Below the pieces are notes generated by a model. The model saw nothing but the letters and a program-made list of their open reading frames with translations. It was not told the origin of the DNA and ran no database searches. The position numbers were made by a program, and so were the translations under genes. This document shows positions 1-8,405 of a stretch of 64,000 bases of DNA, one piece after another. Numbering within the stretch: position 1 is the first letter of the stretch; each line of letters begins with the position of its first letter. Source of the stretch: UBA4971 sp029551185 (GTDB taxonomy: Bacteria; Bacillota; SHA-98; UBA4971); contig DAOSZN010000006.1 in assembly GCA_035593725.1 (NCBI GenBank), forward strand, positions 1-64,000, in the 5' to 3' direction.

Positions 1-49
1 TAACCTGCTGATTACAAATCAGCTGCTCTGCCAATTGAGCTACGTCGGC
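1..49 (-). tRNA. tRNA-Thr (TGT anticodon), 3' part outside window
   Basis: Read on the minus strand, the sequence begins with the acceptor stem GCCGACG, followed by a D-arm with TAGCTCAATTGG and an anticodon stem-loop GCTGA-TTTGTAA-TCAGC. The loop places TGT as the anticodon (plus positions 14-16), which reads ACA threonine codons. The variable region begins and the window then ends, so the T-arm and 3' acceptor strand are missing. A strong promoter lies about 30 bases upstream. In related genomes this spot is followed by rpmG-secE-nusG. Confidence 0.9.
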
Positions 50-76
50 TTACTTTTGTATGCTATGCTATTTACT

Positions 77-105
77 ATTCTAGTCACGGGAGGTTCTTGT
101 GTCAA
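77..105 (-). promoter_or_regulatory. Sigma-A promoter of the tRNA-Thr transcript
   Basis: On the minus strand there is a perfect -35 box TTGACA (100-105), a 17-base spacer and a -10 box TAGAAT (77-82). It is correctly placed and oriented to start transcription just before the tRNA. Confidence 0.8.
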
Positions 106-134
106 CTTCACCGGACAATTTTCCAGACAAGCCG

Positions 135-170
135 GACGGGAAAGAAGGGTCCGAGCCTTTCTTTCCCGTC
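135..170 (-). terminator. Hairpin after sigH, probable terminator
   Basis: A perfect 12-bp inverted repeat (135-146 pairs with 159-170; arm GACGGGAAAGAA) with a 12-base loop lies about 60 bases after the sigH stop codon. The 3' flank on the minus strand is not T-rich, so termination may be weak or Rho-assisted. It separates sigH from the tRNA promoter. Confidence 0.55.
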
Positions 171-231
171 AATAATCACACCTAAACGCCGTACATGTGA
201 GGAGTGCCATACGTACTCGCTTTTACCGGTA

Positions 232-888
232 CTATATGTACTCATTACGTTTTTCTATATATCTCTCAAGCTTCCGCTTTACCCGTTGTAAGGCATTGTC
301 TATGGATTTCACATGCCTGTTTAACTCAGATGCAATCTCCTGATATGACTTACCGTCAAGGTATGCAACAAGGACCTGCCATTCGAGATCGCTTAGGAAC
401 TCCTCCATTTTTGACTCAATATCGTTAAACTCTTCTCTGCTGATTACCAACTCCTCAGGGTCGGTAATCTTGTTGCCGGAAATTACGTCCAAGAGTGTAC
501 GATCAGATTCCTCGTCATATATGGGTTTGTTGAGAGAGATATATGAATTAAGGGGTATATGCTTCTGACGAGTCGCAGTCTTAATTGCGGTGATGATTTG
601 CCGAGTGATACAAAGCTCAGCAAATGCTCGGAAAGAGGCTAACTTATCGCTACGGAAATCACGAATAGCCTTAAACAGGCCTATCATGCCTTCCTGAACT
701 ATGTCCTCGCGGTCAGCTCCTATAAGAAAATAAGAACGTGCCTTTGCTCGGACAAAGTTCTTATACTTAATGATAAGGTACTCCTCTGCCTCTTTCTCCC
801 CATTCCTCGCAGCCTCGACAATCTCCTCGTCGAGCATATCATCATAATCACAATAAAAAGACGTCTCGCGTTCAGGCCTAGCACTCAC
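232..888 (-). CDS. sigH: RNA polymerase sporulation sigma factor SigH
   Basis: Sigma-70 family factor that in Bacillota starts the transition to sporulation. The sequence carries the family's region 2 (the stretch from YKNFVRAKARSYFLIGADRE through CITRQIITAIKTATRQKHIP) and region 4 (GKSYQEIASELNRHVKSIDN), both extremely close to Bacillus SigH. I choose the GTG at 888: it has an AGGGAGG ribosome binding site eight bases upstream and gives 218 residues, the same length as the B. subtilis protein. The longer frame starting with ATG at 933 begins inside the -10 box of the gene's own promoter. It follows rlmB directly; yacP, usually between them in Bacillus, is missing. Confidence 0.95.
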   Translation of the reverse strand: MSARPERETSFYCDYDDMLDEEIVEAARNGEKEAEEYLIIKYKNFVRAKARSYFLIGADREDIVQEGMIGLFKAIRDFRSDKLASFRAFAELCITRQIITAIKTATRQKHIPLNSYISLNKPIYDEESDRTLLDVISGNKITDPEELVISREEFNDIESKMEEFLSDLEWQVLVAYLDGKSYQEIASELNRHVKSIDNALQRVKRKLERYIEKRNEYI

Positions 889-931
889 GAATAACGCCTC
901 CCTGATCTGATGTAGCTCGACCCATGGTCCC

Positions 932-961
932 ATTATATACTTGGATTCGTGGACAAGTCAA
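932..961 (-). promoter_or_regulatory. Sigma-A promoter of sigH
   Basis: Minus strand: -35 TTGACT (956-961), 18-base spacer, -10 TATAAT (932-937). It overlaps the rlmB stop codon, so sigH can be transcribed separately from rlmB. A 5' leader of roughly 40 bases precedes the GTG start. Confidence 0.7.
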
Positions 962-1716
962 GAAAACCGGCAGGCTTGCTGCCTTTGGCGAAATGCTTCA
1001 AATAATACGACTGCTGCAGCAACTGAGGCATTAAGTGAGGATACCTGACCTCTTGAGGGAATTCTAACCAGAAAATCACATTTCTTCTCTAGAAGGTTAG
1101 ATATTCCTTGCCCCTCAGAGCCAATGACCACGCCGAGAGGACCTCGAAGGTCTGTCTCATACATTGTCTTCTCTGCCTTGGCTGACGCGCCTACTATCCA
1201 GAACCCCTCCTCCTTCAGTTTGTCCACCTCTCGGGCAAGATTCGGCACCCTCGCGCATGGGACATATTCAACAGCGCCTGCAGATGCCTTCGCCACCGCG
1301 CTTGTAAGCCCACACGCTCTGCGTTTCGGCATCACAACACCTGTAGCTCCCACTGCATCGCATGTCCTGATAATAGCACCTAAGTTATGGGGATCCTGAA
1401 TTCCGTCAAGAATAACAAACAAAGGCGAATCGTGCCGATCCGACACCTCATCCAAAATATCATTTACACTTCGGTAACAGTGAACTTGTGCCCCAAGGGC
1501 TATGACTCCTTGGTGATTTCTTGTGATACTCATGGCGTCAAGCTTGCTACGGTCTACCTCTACTACAGGAACACCCGCCTTACGAGCGGCTCCTTTGACA
1601 GCGCGGGAAAATGCAGGCTCAATCCCTTTCGCCAGCATGATTTTGACCAGAGGCCTTTGGGCTCGCAAGGCCTCCATGACTGCATTGCGTCCTTCAATTG
1701 TAGCCTCGTAATCCAT
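958..1716 (-). CDS. rlmB: 23S rRNA (guanosine-2'-O-)-methyltransferase RlmB
   Basis: SpoU-family (SPOUT) methyltransferase expected to methylate the 2'-O of a conserved guanosine in 23S rRNA (G2251 in E. coli). The N-terminal substrate-binding part begins with the typical IEGRNAVMEAL. The catalytic part has the three family motifs: DGIQDPHNLGAIIRTCDAVG, GVVIGSEGQGIS and IPSRGQVSSLNASVAAA, which form the SAM-binding trefoil knot. Length 252 residues is normal. ATG at 1716 has a GGAGG site ten bases upstream. The gene sits between thyX and sigH, the usual Bacillota context. Confidence 0.93.
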   Translation of the reverse strand: MDYEATIEGRNAVMEALRAQRPLVKIMLAKGIEPAFSRAVKGAARKAGVPVVEVDRSKLDAMSITRNHQGVIALGAQVHCYRSVNDILDEVSDRHDSPLFVILDGIQDPHNLGAIIRTCDAVGATGVVMPKRRACGLTSAVAKASAGAVEYVPCARVPNLAREVDKLKEEGFWIVGASAKAEKTMYETDLRGPLGVVIGSEGQGISNLLEKKCDFLVRIPSRGQVSSLNASVAAAVVLFEAFRQRQQACRFS

Positions 1717-1882
1717 GAAGAAACCGCCTCCGCGACTATCTGGACTAAGTAGGTTCCTATGAATCTCCGCTGTCTTTCAGCATCTGCCATTCCTCCGGCA
1801 AGTCCTGTCAAGGGAATCATTATTTTGGTGAGAAGGTCTCAGGAATTCATGCGGCCTAAGGGCTGAATTCAGACAGGATACT

Positions 1883-2554
1883 CTACCGGATAATAGAATT
1901 GATCTTGCCACAAGACATTTTCCCCTCCGGACAGTACCCGCGCATTTCACAAGGGCTTCCTACCCATGAAAAGAGATTAGGCGCGACTTGTTGCACACAC
2001 TCGAGCATCCCTTGAGCCAGCCGGCGTATCTCCCATTGAGCCCGGTTACACAAGCGCCTTTCGAAGAAGTTGTAAAGGCTCCTGCAATTCATAGTCATGA
2101 CCAGCTTAGTCTCACATGCATTCGGCAAAATGTACCGCGCGTCTTCTTTTGGCACTATCTCCGTTAACTTCCAATAGGTCTCCCTGATTTCCTCAATTTG
2201 CTTCTCAAAAAGGTCCCGTGCCTTTGGGTTATCGGCAATTGTAGGCGGCACCACATATTTAAAACCGCTCTCCAGCACGTACCTCTGGGATTGCTGAGAA
2301 TACGAAGCGATTCTGTGGCGCACTAGTTGATGGCTCAACGACCTGCTAACTCCCTCAATAGCAAAAGTAAAAGAAGCATGCTCACAAGGAGAAAGGTGTC
2401 CCGCCTCCAATATGGTATTGATAAGCTTCTTTGCATCCTCTTCTGAGAGTCCGGAAGCCAGCTCTCCGGATTCAAGCGCTGAATAACATCGCCTGGCAGC
2501 GATTGCAACTGTCATCTCAGGCTCCGGAGTATAACTTATCAGACTTACTTCCAT
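1883..2554 (-). CDS. thyX: FAD-dependent thymidylate synthase ThyX
   Basis: Makes dTMP from dUMP with methylene-tetrahydrofolate and a flavin, independently of ThyA. The signature RHRX7S is present at residues 79-89 (RHRIASYSQQS). Length 223 residues is typical. AGAGGAGG stands six bases before the ATG. It lies 34 bases after mrnC and is probably co-transcribed with it. Together with the B12-dependent reductase NrdJ at 47.5-50.0 kb this gives an oxygen-independent route to dTTP. Confidence 0.95.
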   Translation of the reverse strand: MEVSLISYTPEPEMTVAIAARRCYSALESGELASGLSEEDAKKLINTILEAGHLSPCEHASFTFAIEGVSRSLSHQLVRHRIASYSQQSQRYVLESGFKYVVPPTIADNPKARDLFEKQIEEIRETYWKLTEIVPKEDARYILPNACETKLVMTMNCRSLYNFFERRLCNRAQWEIRRLAQGMLECVQQVAPNLFSWVGSPCEMRGYCPEGKMSCGKINSIIR

Positions 2555-2588
2555 GCCGTACCTCCTCTTGACGCAATGTACGAATCTT

Positions 2589-3008
2589 CTATAACCGCTC
2601 TTCTATCAAACCTAACGCCTTTGACATGAGCTCCTTGAGTCTTGCGTCTCTGCCGAGCAGGTAAAGGTAACCGATAACCGCCTCAAACCCTGTGGAGTGT
2701 CGATAATCAAGAACCGGCATACTCCTTGGCCCTCGTCCTACCTTAGCATTACGTGCGCGTCTTGCCACATCTGCCTCATCAGCCATGAGGAACAGCTCTA
2801 AATCAGCAAAGGCCTGAGCCTGAGCTGTAGCGCAAACCCGCGAGACAGCCCCCTTGTGAAGCTTGTCCAGATCCAGATCCAAGTGCTCACTCACGAGCCC
2901 GCATTTAAGCAGATTCTCTCTCACGTACAGTTCATAGACTGCATCTCCGATGTACGCAAGCACACCCGGAGGGATTGCGTCTATGCTCTTAAGATCCAGA
3001 CGGTTCAT
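2589..3008 (-). CDS. mrnC: Mini-ribonuclease III (23S rRNA maturation)
   Basis: Small RNase III-like enzyme without a double-stranded-RNA-binding domain; it trims the ends of 23S rRNA in B. subtilis. The sequence shows the RNase III core IPPGVLAYIGDAVYELYVRE, the middle RARNAKVGRGPRS segment and the C-terminal STGFEAVIGYLYLLGR helix. I choose the ATG at 3008 because it forms an ATGA overlap with the cysS stop and has GGAAGAG upstream; a further ATG lies at 3023. The protein is 139 residues. The cysS-mrnC pairing is the standard Bacillota arrangement. Confidence 0.9.
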   Translation of the reverse strand: MNRLDLKSIDAIPPGVLAYIGDAVYELYVRENLLKCGLVSEHLDLDLDKLHKGAVSRVCATAQAQAFADLELFLMADEADVARRARNAKVGRGPRSMPVLDYRHSTGFEAVIGYLYLLGRDARLKELMSKALGLIEERL

Positions 3009-4468
3009 CCTATTCTCTTCCATATAGTGCCTGTAGACGTATCTTCCAAGATGATGCCCATGCCCTTCAGAGAATCACGAATCTTGTCCGCAAAGGCCCA
3101 TTCCTTCTTCGAACGCAAATCATTCCTTACGTCAATAAGCAAGCTGATAAGGCCTTCTGTGAGACCTCTGTCAGCGATCGCTCCGGATTCTTGGAATAAG
3201 CCCAGAATCCCGCCAAGAGTCGAAAGAGTACTGACTGCTTTACTCAACCCTTGGAGATCTTCTTTATTATAGTGAATCATGCCACCTGTCGCATGGAGAA
3301 AATCATTGATTGAGCGGGCCAAATCGTGAAGGGCGGCGATCCCCACAGCAGTGTTAAAATCGTCGTCCATCCCTTCTATGAACCTTCTCTCAGCCTCTTC
3401 CGCATCAGCCTTAAGAGTAAGACCGGACCCTTTCTCTTCTTTCTCCTGTACCGACTCCATCTTGTCCGCCTTATCCAGCGCCCTGCGCCCTGCATCCAAA
3501 GTTGACACAAGACGCGAGTATGCTGTGCCCGCGGCTTCCAGCTCATCCACTCCGTAATTTGCAGGGCTTCTATAATGGCGTGAAGCAAAGAAATACCTGA
3601 TTACACCGGGCTCAAACTCCTTGAGGACATCTCGCACGGAAAAGAAATTCCCTAAAGACTTAGACATCTTTACGTCATCTATATTCAGCATTGCGTGATG
3701 TATAAAGTACCTCGCGAAAGGTTTCTCACCGGTGTAAGCCTCTGATTGGGCGATTTCATTCTCATGATGTGGGAAAATGAGTTCGTCGCCTCCTCCGTGC
3801 ATATCAAAGCCGCTGCCTAAGTACTTTAAAGCCAGCGCAGAGCATTCTATATGCCACCCGGGCCTGCCCGGTCCCCACGGGCTGTCCCATGACGGCTCCC
3901 CGGGTTTTGCGGATTTCCAAAGCGCAAAGTCCATGGTATTACGTTTTTTAGGATTCACCTCTATACGAGCCCCGGCCATCATGTCATCTAAAGACCTGCC
4001 GGAGAGCTTGCCGTAATCAGGAAAACTCGTCACGTCAAAAAACACGTCACCATCTGCCTGATAGGCATAGCCTTTTTCTATGAGCCCGCTAATGAGCTCA
4101 ATGATTTCCGGGATATGCTGAGTTACTTTAGGCATTACATCCGGTCTTTCTACGCCAAGCATATCCATAACATCCAAGAAATCCCTGTGGTACTCTTCAC
4201 TGATTTCCTCGGGCTCAACTCCTTGCATGCCGGCTTTTGCAATAATCTTATCATCCACGTCAGTTACATTCTGGACGCAGAAGACTTTCCAGCCTCGATA
4301 CTTGAGGTATCGCCTCACCGTATCCCAGAACACATATTGGCGCGCGTGTCCTATGTGGGTATAATCGTAAGGGGTTACGCCACATTGATAAATATCAACC
4401 CGCCCCGGTTCCCGCGGCACGAATTCTTCCTTTCGTCTTGTCAGAGTGTTATAGACTCGTAGCGCCAT
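3005..4468 (-). CDS. cysS: Cysteinyl-tRNA synthetase
   Basis: Class I synthetase charging tRNA-Cys. The HIGH motif is at residues 38-41 and KMSKS at 267-271. Expected zinc ligands are visible: Cys29, Cys209 and the HHENE stretch around 234-238. The anticodon-binding domain follows. Length 487 residues is slightly above the usual 465. AGGGGG stands eight bases before the ATG. The 5' end overlaps the gltX 3' end by 20 bases, which implies coupled translation. cysE, often between gltX and cysS in Bacillus, is absent. No T-box leader is possible here because there is no intergenic space. Confidence 0.95.
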   Translation of the reverse strand: MALRVYNTLTRRKEEFVPREPGRVDIYQCGVTPYDYTHIGHARQYVFWDTVRRYLKYRGWKVFCVQNVTDVDDKIIAKAGMQGVEPEEISEEYHRDFLDVMDMLGVERPDVMPKVTQHIPEIIELISGLIEKGYAYQADGDVFFDVTSFPDYGKLSGRSLDDMMAGARIEVNPKKRNTMDFALWKSAKPGEPSWDSPWGPGRPGWHIECSALALKYLGSGFDMHGGGDELIFPHHENEIAQSEAYTGEKPFARYFIHHAMLNIDDVKMSKSLGNFFSVRDVLKEFEPGVIRYFFASRHYRSPANYGVDELEAAGTAYSRLVSTLDAGRRALDKADKMESVQEKEEKGSGLTLKADAEEAERRFIEGMDDDFNTAVGIAALHDLARSINDFLHATGGMIHYNKEDLQGLSKAVSTLSTLGGILGLFQESGAIADRGLTEGLISLLIDVRNDLRSKKEWAFADKIRDSLKGMGIILEDTSTGTIWKRIG

Positions 4469-5942
4469 CGAAATTCCCCCTCGTGTCTAAGAGCGCAGTC
4501 CTGACCCTATTAATCGATCTTTCCCTACCTAGAATTTCCATGATAACATGAAGTTCAGGCCCTTTTGTTCGTCCTGTAAGAGCAGACCTGATAGGCATTA
4601 GGACCTTTCTTGCGCCGACCCCAAGGTCGTCAATGATCTTCTTCAACCCTGCCTGGATTTCTTCCTGGCTGAATTCTGTAGTATCAGCGCAAGAAAACAC
4701 CTGAACGAACTCGGTAAGCGCAGGTTTCCCAGTGGGACCCGTAATCCACTTCTTAGCGGATTCCTCGTACATCTCTACACTGTCACCAAAGAAAAAGGGC
4801 ACTTCCGTAGGAATCTCAGATAGATTTGAAATGGAGTCCTTCACTGATACGACGATTTTCTTAAGTCTTTCTCGTTCCTCGCCTTCAACCTGCGAATCCT
4901 CGGCAATTCCAAATCTGCCTAAGTAGGGCAAAGCCATGTCCAAGAGTCTGTCCGGGTCAGACATGCGAATGTAATGGGAGTTGAACCAATCAAGCTTCTT
5001 AGGATCAAATACGGACGGGCTTTTGCTGACTCGGTCCAGTGAAAACTCGGCTGCAACCTCCTGTATATCCATTATTTCGCGAGTATCCCCAGGGGTCCAC
5101 CCTAAAAGCGCCAGGTAATTCAGAATCGCCTCGGGCAAATAGCCTGCCTCCCTGTAGTAGGCAATGGACGTCGCTCCGTGTCTCTTGCTGAGCTTTGTCC
5201 TGTCCGGGCCCAATATCATAGCTACGTGGCCGAACTTAGGAACAGGAAAGCCAAGAGCCTCATAGAGCATTATCTGACGGGGAGTATTGGAAATGTGTTC
5301 GTCCCCTCTGATTATATGAGTCACTTTCATCTCGGCGTCATCTACAACTACAGCAAAGTTATAAGTAGGAAAACCGTCTGATCGCATGATCACAAAATCC
5401 CCGATAGTGCTGCTGTCAAAATTGATTTCGCCTTTTACCATGTCATCCAAGGTTACTGTATCCACAGGGACCCGAAATCTCACCACAGGCGTCCTTTCCA
5501 TGGACAACCTGGCAATCTGGTCCCTCGTCAAATTCCGACACTTCCCGCTGTAACGAGGCATCCTGCCTTTGGCCAGATATGCCTTTCGTTCCTCTTCAAG
5601 CTCTTCAGGAGTGCAGTAACAAAGATATGCATCGCCTCGGGAGATCAGAGTCTCTGCATACTTCCGATAAACATTCAGTTTCTCACTCTGCCGGTAAGGA
5701 CCGTATGGGCCTCCTACAGCGTACCCCTCATCCCAATCCAGGCCAAGCCAGCGAAGATCGTCAACAATGGTCTCGCATGCATCATCCAGAGATCTGGCGA
5801 CATCTGTATCCTCTATTCGAAGGATCACTTGCCCGTTATGGTGTCTTGCAAAAAGCCAGTTAAACAAACATGTGCGAATATTTCCGATATGAAGATGCCC
5901 TGTAGGCGCAGGCGCGAACCTGACCCGTACCCCTTCAGCCAT
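4449..5942 (-). CDS. gltX: Glutamyl-tRNA synthetase
   Basis: Class I synthetase charging tRNA-Glu. HIGH-type motif HIGN at residues 18-21 and the KLSKR form of KMSKS at 250-254. A Cys cluster (LCYCTPEELEEERK and later GKC) marks the zinc-binding insert. Length 497 is normal. Whether it also charges tRNA-Gln for the amidotransferase pathway cannot be decided from the sequence. First gene of the gltX-cysS-mrnC-thyX run. The 290-base upstream region has no T-box that I can recognise. Confidence 0.95.
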   Translation of the reverse strand: MAEGVRVRFAPAPTGHLHIGNIRTCLFNWLFARHHNGQVILRIEDTDVARSLDDACETIVDDLRWLGLDWDEGYAVGGPYGPYRQSEKLNVYRKYAETLISRGDAYLCYCTPEELEEERKAYLAKGRMPRYSGKCRNLTRDQIARLSMERTPVVRFRVPVDTVTLDDMVKGEINFDSSTIGDFVIMRSDGFPTYNFAVVVDDAEMKVTHIIRGDEHISNTPRQIMLYEALGFPVPKFGHVAMILGPDRTKLSKRHGATSIAYYREAGYLPEAILNYLALLGWTPGDTREIMDIQEVAAEFSLDRVSKSPSVFDPKKLDWFNSHYIRMSDPDRLLDMALPYLGRFGIAEDSQVEGEERERLKKIVVSVKDSISNLSEIPTEVPFFFGDSVEMYEESAKKWITGPTGKPALTEFVQVFSCADTTEFSQEEIQAGLKKIIDDLGVGARKVLMPIRSALTGRTKGPELHVIMEILGRERSINRVRTALLDTRGNFDGATSL

Positions 5943-6113
5943 TCCTTCACCTTCATGTAGTTGGTTAATCTTTTGTATGACTCATAATCTCTTAACTAAA
6001 TCCCAAAACCTTATTCATTTAACCATAACCGCTTCCGATGAAAAACGCAAACTACCACGTTTAAGAATACATAATAGTAACCCGTTATATACACTCTTCG
6101 TTATTATAACAGT

Positions 6114-6138
6114 AGAGCCCAGCCTCTGGCTAGGCTCT
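6114..6138 (-). other. Strong hairpin downstream of rlpA
   Basis: An 11-bp inverted repeat with a 3-base loop; in RNA made from the minus strand every position pairs, counting one G-U. It lies about 95 bases after the rlpA stop and 170 bases before gltX. There is no T tract behind it, so it may be a weak terminator or an RNA processing site. I see nothing else definite in 5943-6231. Confidence 0.4.
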
Positions 6139-6231
6139 CTTCCCAATTTGCAGCCATGCATAAAGACAGCAGCGAAACATACAACAGACGGCCTCGATAG
6201 CTGATTAGCTATGTATTGTCGTATTGTCATC

Positions 6232-7014
6232 CTATCTTCCGGTGCCTATGACCTCAACCGCTACGTCCACGACTCCGGGATCGATAAGGTCTATGGCCTC
6301 CGCAGCAGCCCTGGAAAGGTCTATCTCCCGACCGGCAATGTACGGACCCCTATTGTTGATCCTGACTACCACCTGCTTTCCGCACACAAGATTGGTGACC
6401 CTGACAATCGACCCGAAAGGCAGAGTGCGATGGGCAGCAGTCAGGCTCCTTTCATCATAGATCTCACCGTTTGCGGTAAGTCGTCCGTTCCAACGCCCGC
6501 CGTACCACGAAGCCCGGCCCACCGATATTCCGTAAGGATGTACTGCGTCGAGGGATACAAGGTGGCCTTTATCGCAGCTGTCAAGGGCAGAGCCGCCTAG
6601 CGCAAGGCGCATGTTATTAGCCCACTTCAAGGCTAATGCATAACACGAACTATTATTAGCTCTTGCGTGTTCAGCGTCACAGGTGACGATATGTCTTGCT
6701 CCTATAACTACAACGAAACTGCCTCTTACTACAGCCGGCCTAATATCCTCATAGCTTGCCTGAGCAAAGGCCTCCCGCAGCCTCTCCCCTATACAGTCTG
6801 CCCTTTCCGCAGGGGACATGCCTCCGTTAGGATAGCGCATTCTCAGCACTATGTGCCCATTCACCATCACATCCCACACATCATGCCTGCTTTGACAGAC
6901 CGTGACGCAGCTATTTGCTCCCTCGGATTCCACCGGGGATGTCCATATAATCACAGTCACGAGAACAAGCCACACACCGGCACATCGAACTTGACGGATG
7001 AGAGATGATATCAT
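6232..7014 (-). CDS. Secreted RlpA-like double-psi beta-barrel protein
   Basis: N-terminal hydrophobic segment (LIRQVRCAGVWLVLVTVIIW) acts as a signal peptide, so the protein is extracytoplasmic. The middle part (VNGHIVLRMRYPNGGMSPAERADCIGERL onward) resembles no family I can name. The C-terminal ~95 residues are an RlpA/DPBB barrel: GRASWYGGRWNGRLTANGE, LTAAHRTLPFGSIVRVTN and VVVRINNRGPYIAGREIDLS. RlpA proteins bind or cleave denuded peptidoglycan glycan; catalysis here is inference. AGGGGGAAGGAT precedes the ATG at 7014, so I prefer it to the ATG at 7032. The gene begins 18 bases after murA. Confidence 0.8.
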   Translation of the reverse strand: MISSLIRQVRCAGVWLVLVTVIIWTSPVESEGANSCVTVCQSRHDVWDVMVNGHIVLRMRYPNGGMSPAERADCIGERLREAFAQASYEDIRPAVVRGSFVVVIGARHIVTCDAEHARANNSSCYALALKWANNMRLALGGSALDSCDKGHLVSLDAVHPYGISVGRASWYGGRWNGRLTANGEIYDERSLTAAHRTLPFGSIVRVTNLVCGKQVVVRINNRGPYIAGREIDLSRAAAEAIDLIDPGVVDVAVEVIGTGR

Positions 7015-7031
7015 ATCCTTCCCCCTAATCA

Positions 7032-8288
7032 TCAGTCAATTCTCTTGACTTTGGCACCCAGGGAAGCAAGCTTTGTTTCAATATGATGATATCCTCTGTC
7101 AATATATTCAATACAGTGAATTTCCGTCTCGCCCTCTGCAACAAGGCTTGCAAGGAGAAGGGCTACACCGCCGCGAATATCTCTGGGCGCTTCCACGGGA
7201 GCTCCGGTAAGTCTCTCCACCCCTCTGACGATAATGGTATCCCTATCCACCTGAAGATCCGCGCCCATCCTTCTCAGCTCGTCCGCATATCCGAATCTGC
7301 TTTCAAACCTCGTTTCCACAATGGTGGATACGCCTTCCGCTTTAGTCATCATTGCAACAAACTGTGGCTGAAGGTCTGTGGGAAAACCAGGATACGCTAA
7401 GGTCTCTATGTCCGTTGCTCTGCACCGTTTCGGCCCGTGCACATGAAGCACGGATCCGTATTCGTCAATTTCCGCGCCTGCGGCCCGCAAATCTATAAGA
7501 ACAGTCCTTAAGTGTTCCGGAACGGCATTGTTAATGGTAACTTCGCCTCCGGTCATCGTTGCAGCGATGGCAAAGGTCCCTGCCTCCAGCCTGTCAGGGA
7601 TTATCTCGTGTGTAGCGCCGTACAACTTGTTTACGCCTTCGATCTTTATCGTGCCTGTACCTGCTCCGCGGATTCTGGCGCCCATTGAATTCAAAAGAAT
7701 AGCCAGATCAACTATTTCCGGGTCTCTGGCTGCGTTCTCCAGTATTGTCGTTCCCTCTGCAAGAGAGGCTGCCAACATCATATTGACGGTAGTCCCATGG
7801 CTGGCTTTTCCCACATAAAAGCTAGTCCCTCGTAAGCGGTTCGCCTTCAGTTTCACATACCCGTGTTCCACGGTGACATCTGCGCCAAGGGCGCGAAACC
7901 CGTCCAAATGGAAGTTAATTCCCCTTGCGCCTATGACATCTCCCCCGGGGAAAGGCACCTCAGCAACGCCAAGACGCGCCAGAATCAATCCTGCTGTATA
8001 AAACGAAGCTCGAAGTTGTCTGACCTTCTCATAGGACGGACGACAACAGTCTATGGAAGACCCGTCAATCTCATACGTCCCTGGTCGGATAAACCGCACG
8101 GAAACTCCGATTCCCGACAGGATCTCGCAAAGAACGTGCGCATCGGTATACTCAGGGACATTATGGAGAATTGTCTTGCCACACCCTAGGGCCGAGCCCA
8201 CTAAAACCGCAAGCGCGCTGTTCTTGGAACCATCAAGTCGGACTTGCCCACATAGTCGCTGACCACCGGTGACAGCAAATATTGCCAT
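7032..8288 (-). CDS. murA: UDP-GlcNAc 1-carboxyvinyltransferase MurA (Asp-type)
   Basis: Catalyses the first committed step of peptidoglycan synthesis, transfer of enolpyruvate from PEP to UDP-GlcNAc. The N-terminus has the conserved LDGSKNSAL with Lys22-Asn23. The active-site loop reads PGGDVIGARGINFH: Asp117 replaces the Cys (E. coli Cys115) that fosfomycin alkylates. Mycobacterial and chlamydial MurA carry the same change and are naturally fosfomycin-resistant, so this enzyme is predicted to be too. Length 418 is normal. GGGGGG stands six bases before the ATG. It is followed by the secreted RlpA-like protein. A second murA copy elsewhere is common in Bacillota and cannot be excluded. Confidence 0.94.
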   Translation of the reverse strand: MAIFAVTGGQRLCGQVRLDGSKNSALAVLVGSALGCGKTILHNVPEYTDAHVLCEILSGIGVSVRFIRPGTYEIDGSSIDCCRPSYEKVRQLRASFYTAGLILARLGVAEVPFPGGDVIGARGINFHLDGFRALGADVTVEHGYVKLKANRLRGTSFYVGKASHGTTVNMMLAASLAEGTTILENAARDPEIVDLAILLNSMGARIRGAGTGTIKIEGVNKLYGATHEIIPDRLEAGTFAIAATMTGGEVTINNAVPEHLRTVLIDLRAAGAEIDEYGSVLHVHGPKRCRATDIETLAYPGFPTDLQPQFVAMMTKAEGVSTIVETRFESRFGYADELRRMGADLQVDRDTIIVRGVERLTGAPVEAPRDIRGGVALLLASLVAEGETEIHCIEYIDRGYHHIETKLASLGAKVKRID

Positions 8289-8405
8289 CCATATCCCCCC
8301 AGGATCAACATGAAACCGGCGTGGCCACGATAATTTGATTAAGGCGCATCTTTTCCTCAGCAGTTTGAGAAAGGCGCCGTATCACAGGCTTCACGCTTCT
8401 ATACT

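Noticed and set aside
1563..1820. Minus-strand open frame overlapping rlmB, with GGAGGAATG near its internal ATG
   Set aside because: It lies in another frame over the rlmB start region, the GGAGG is only one base from the ATG, and the translation looks like no protein family.
5943..6231. Possible T-box leader before gltX
   Set aside because: I find no T-box sequence and no antiterminator/terminator pair; only one hairpin without a T tract is present.
8331..8385. GGCGC/GCGCC repeat between murA and the CBS-HutP gene as a terminator
   Set aside because: Only five base pairs with a long loop and no T tract; the match is partly a direct repeat.
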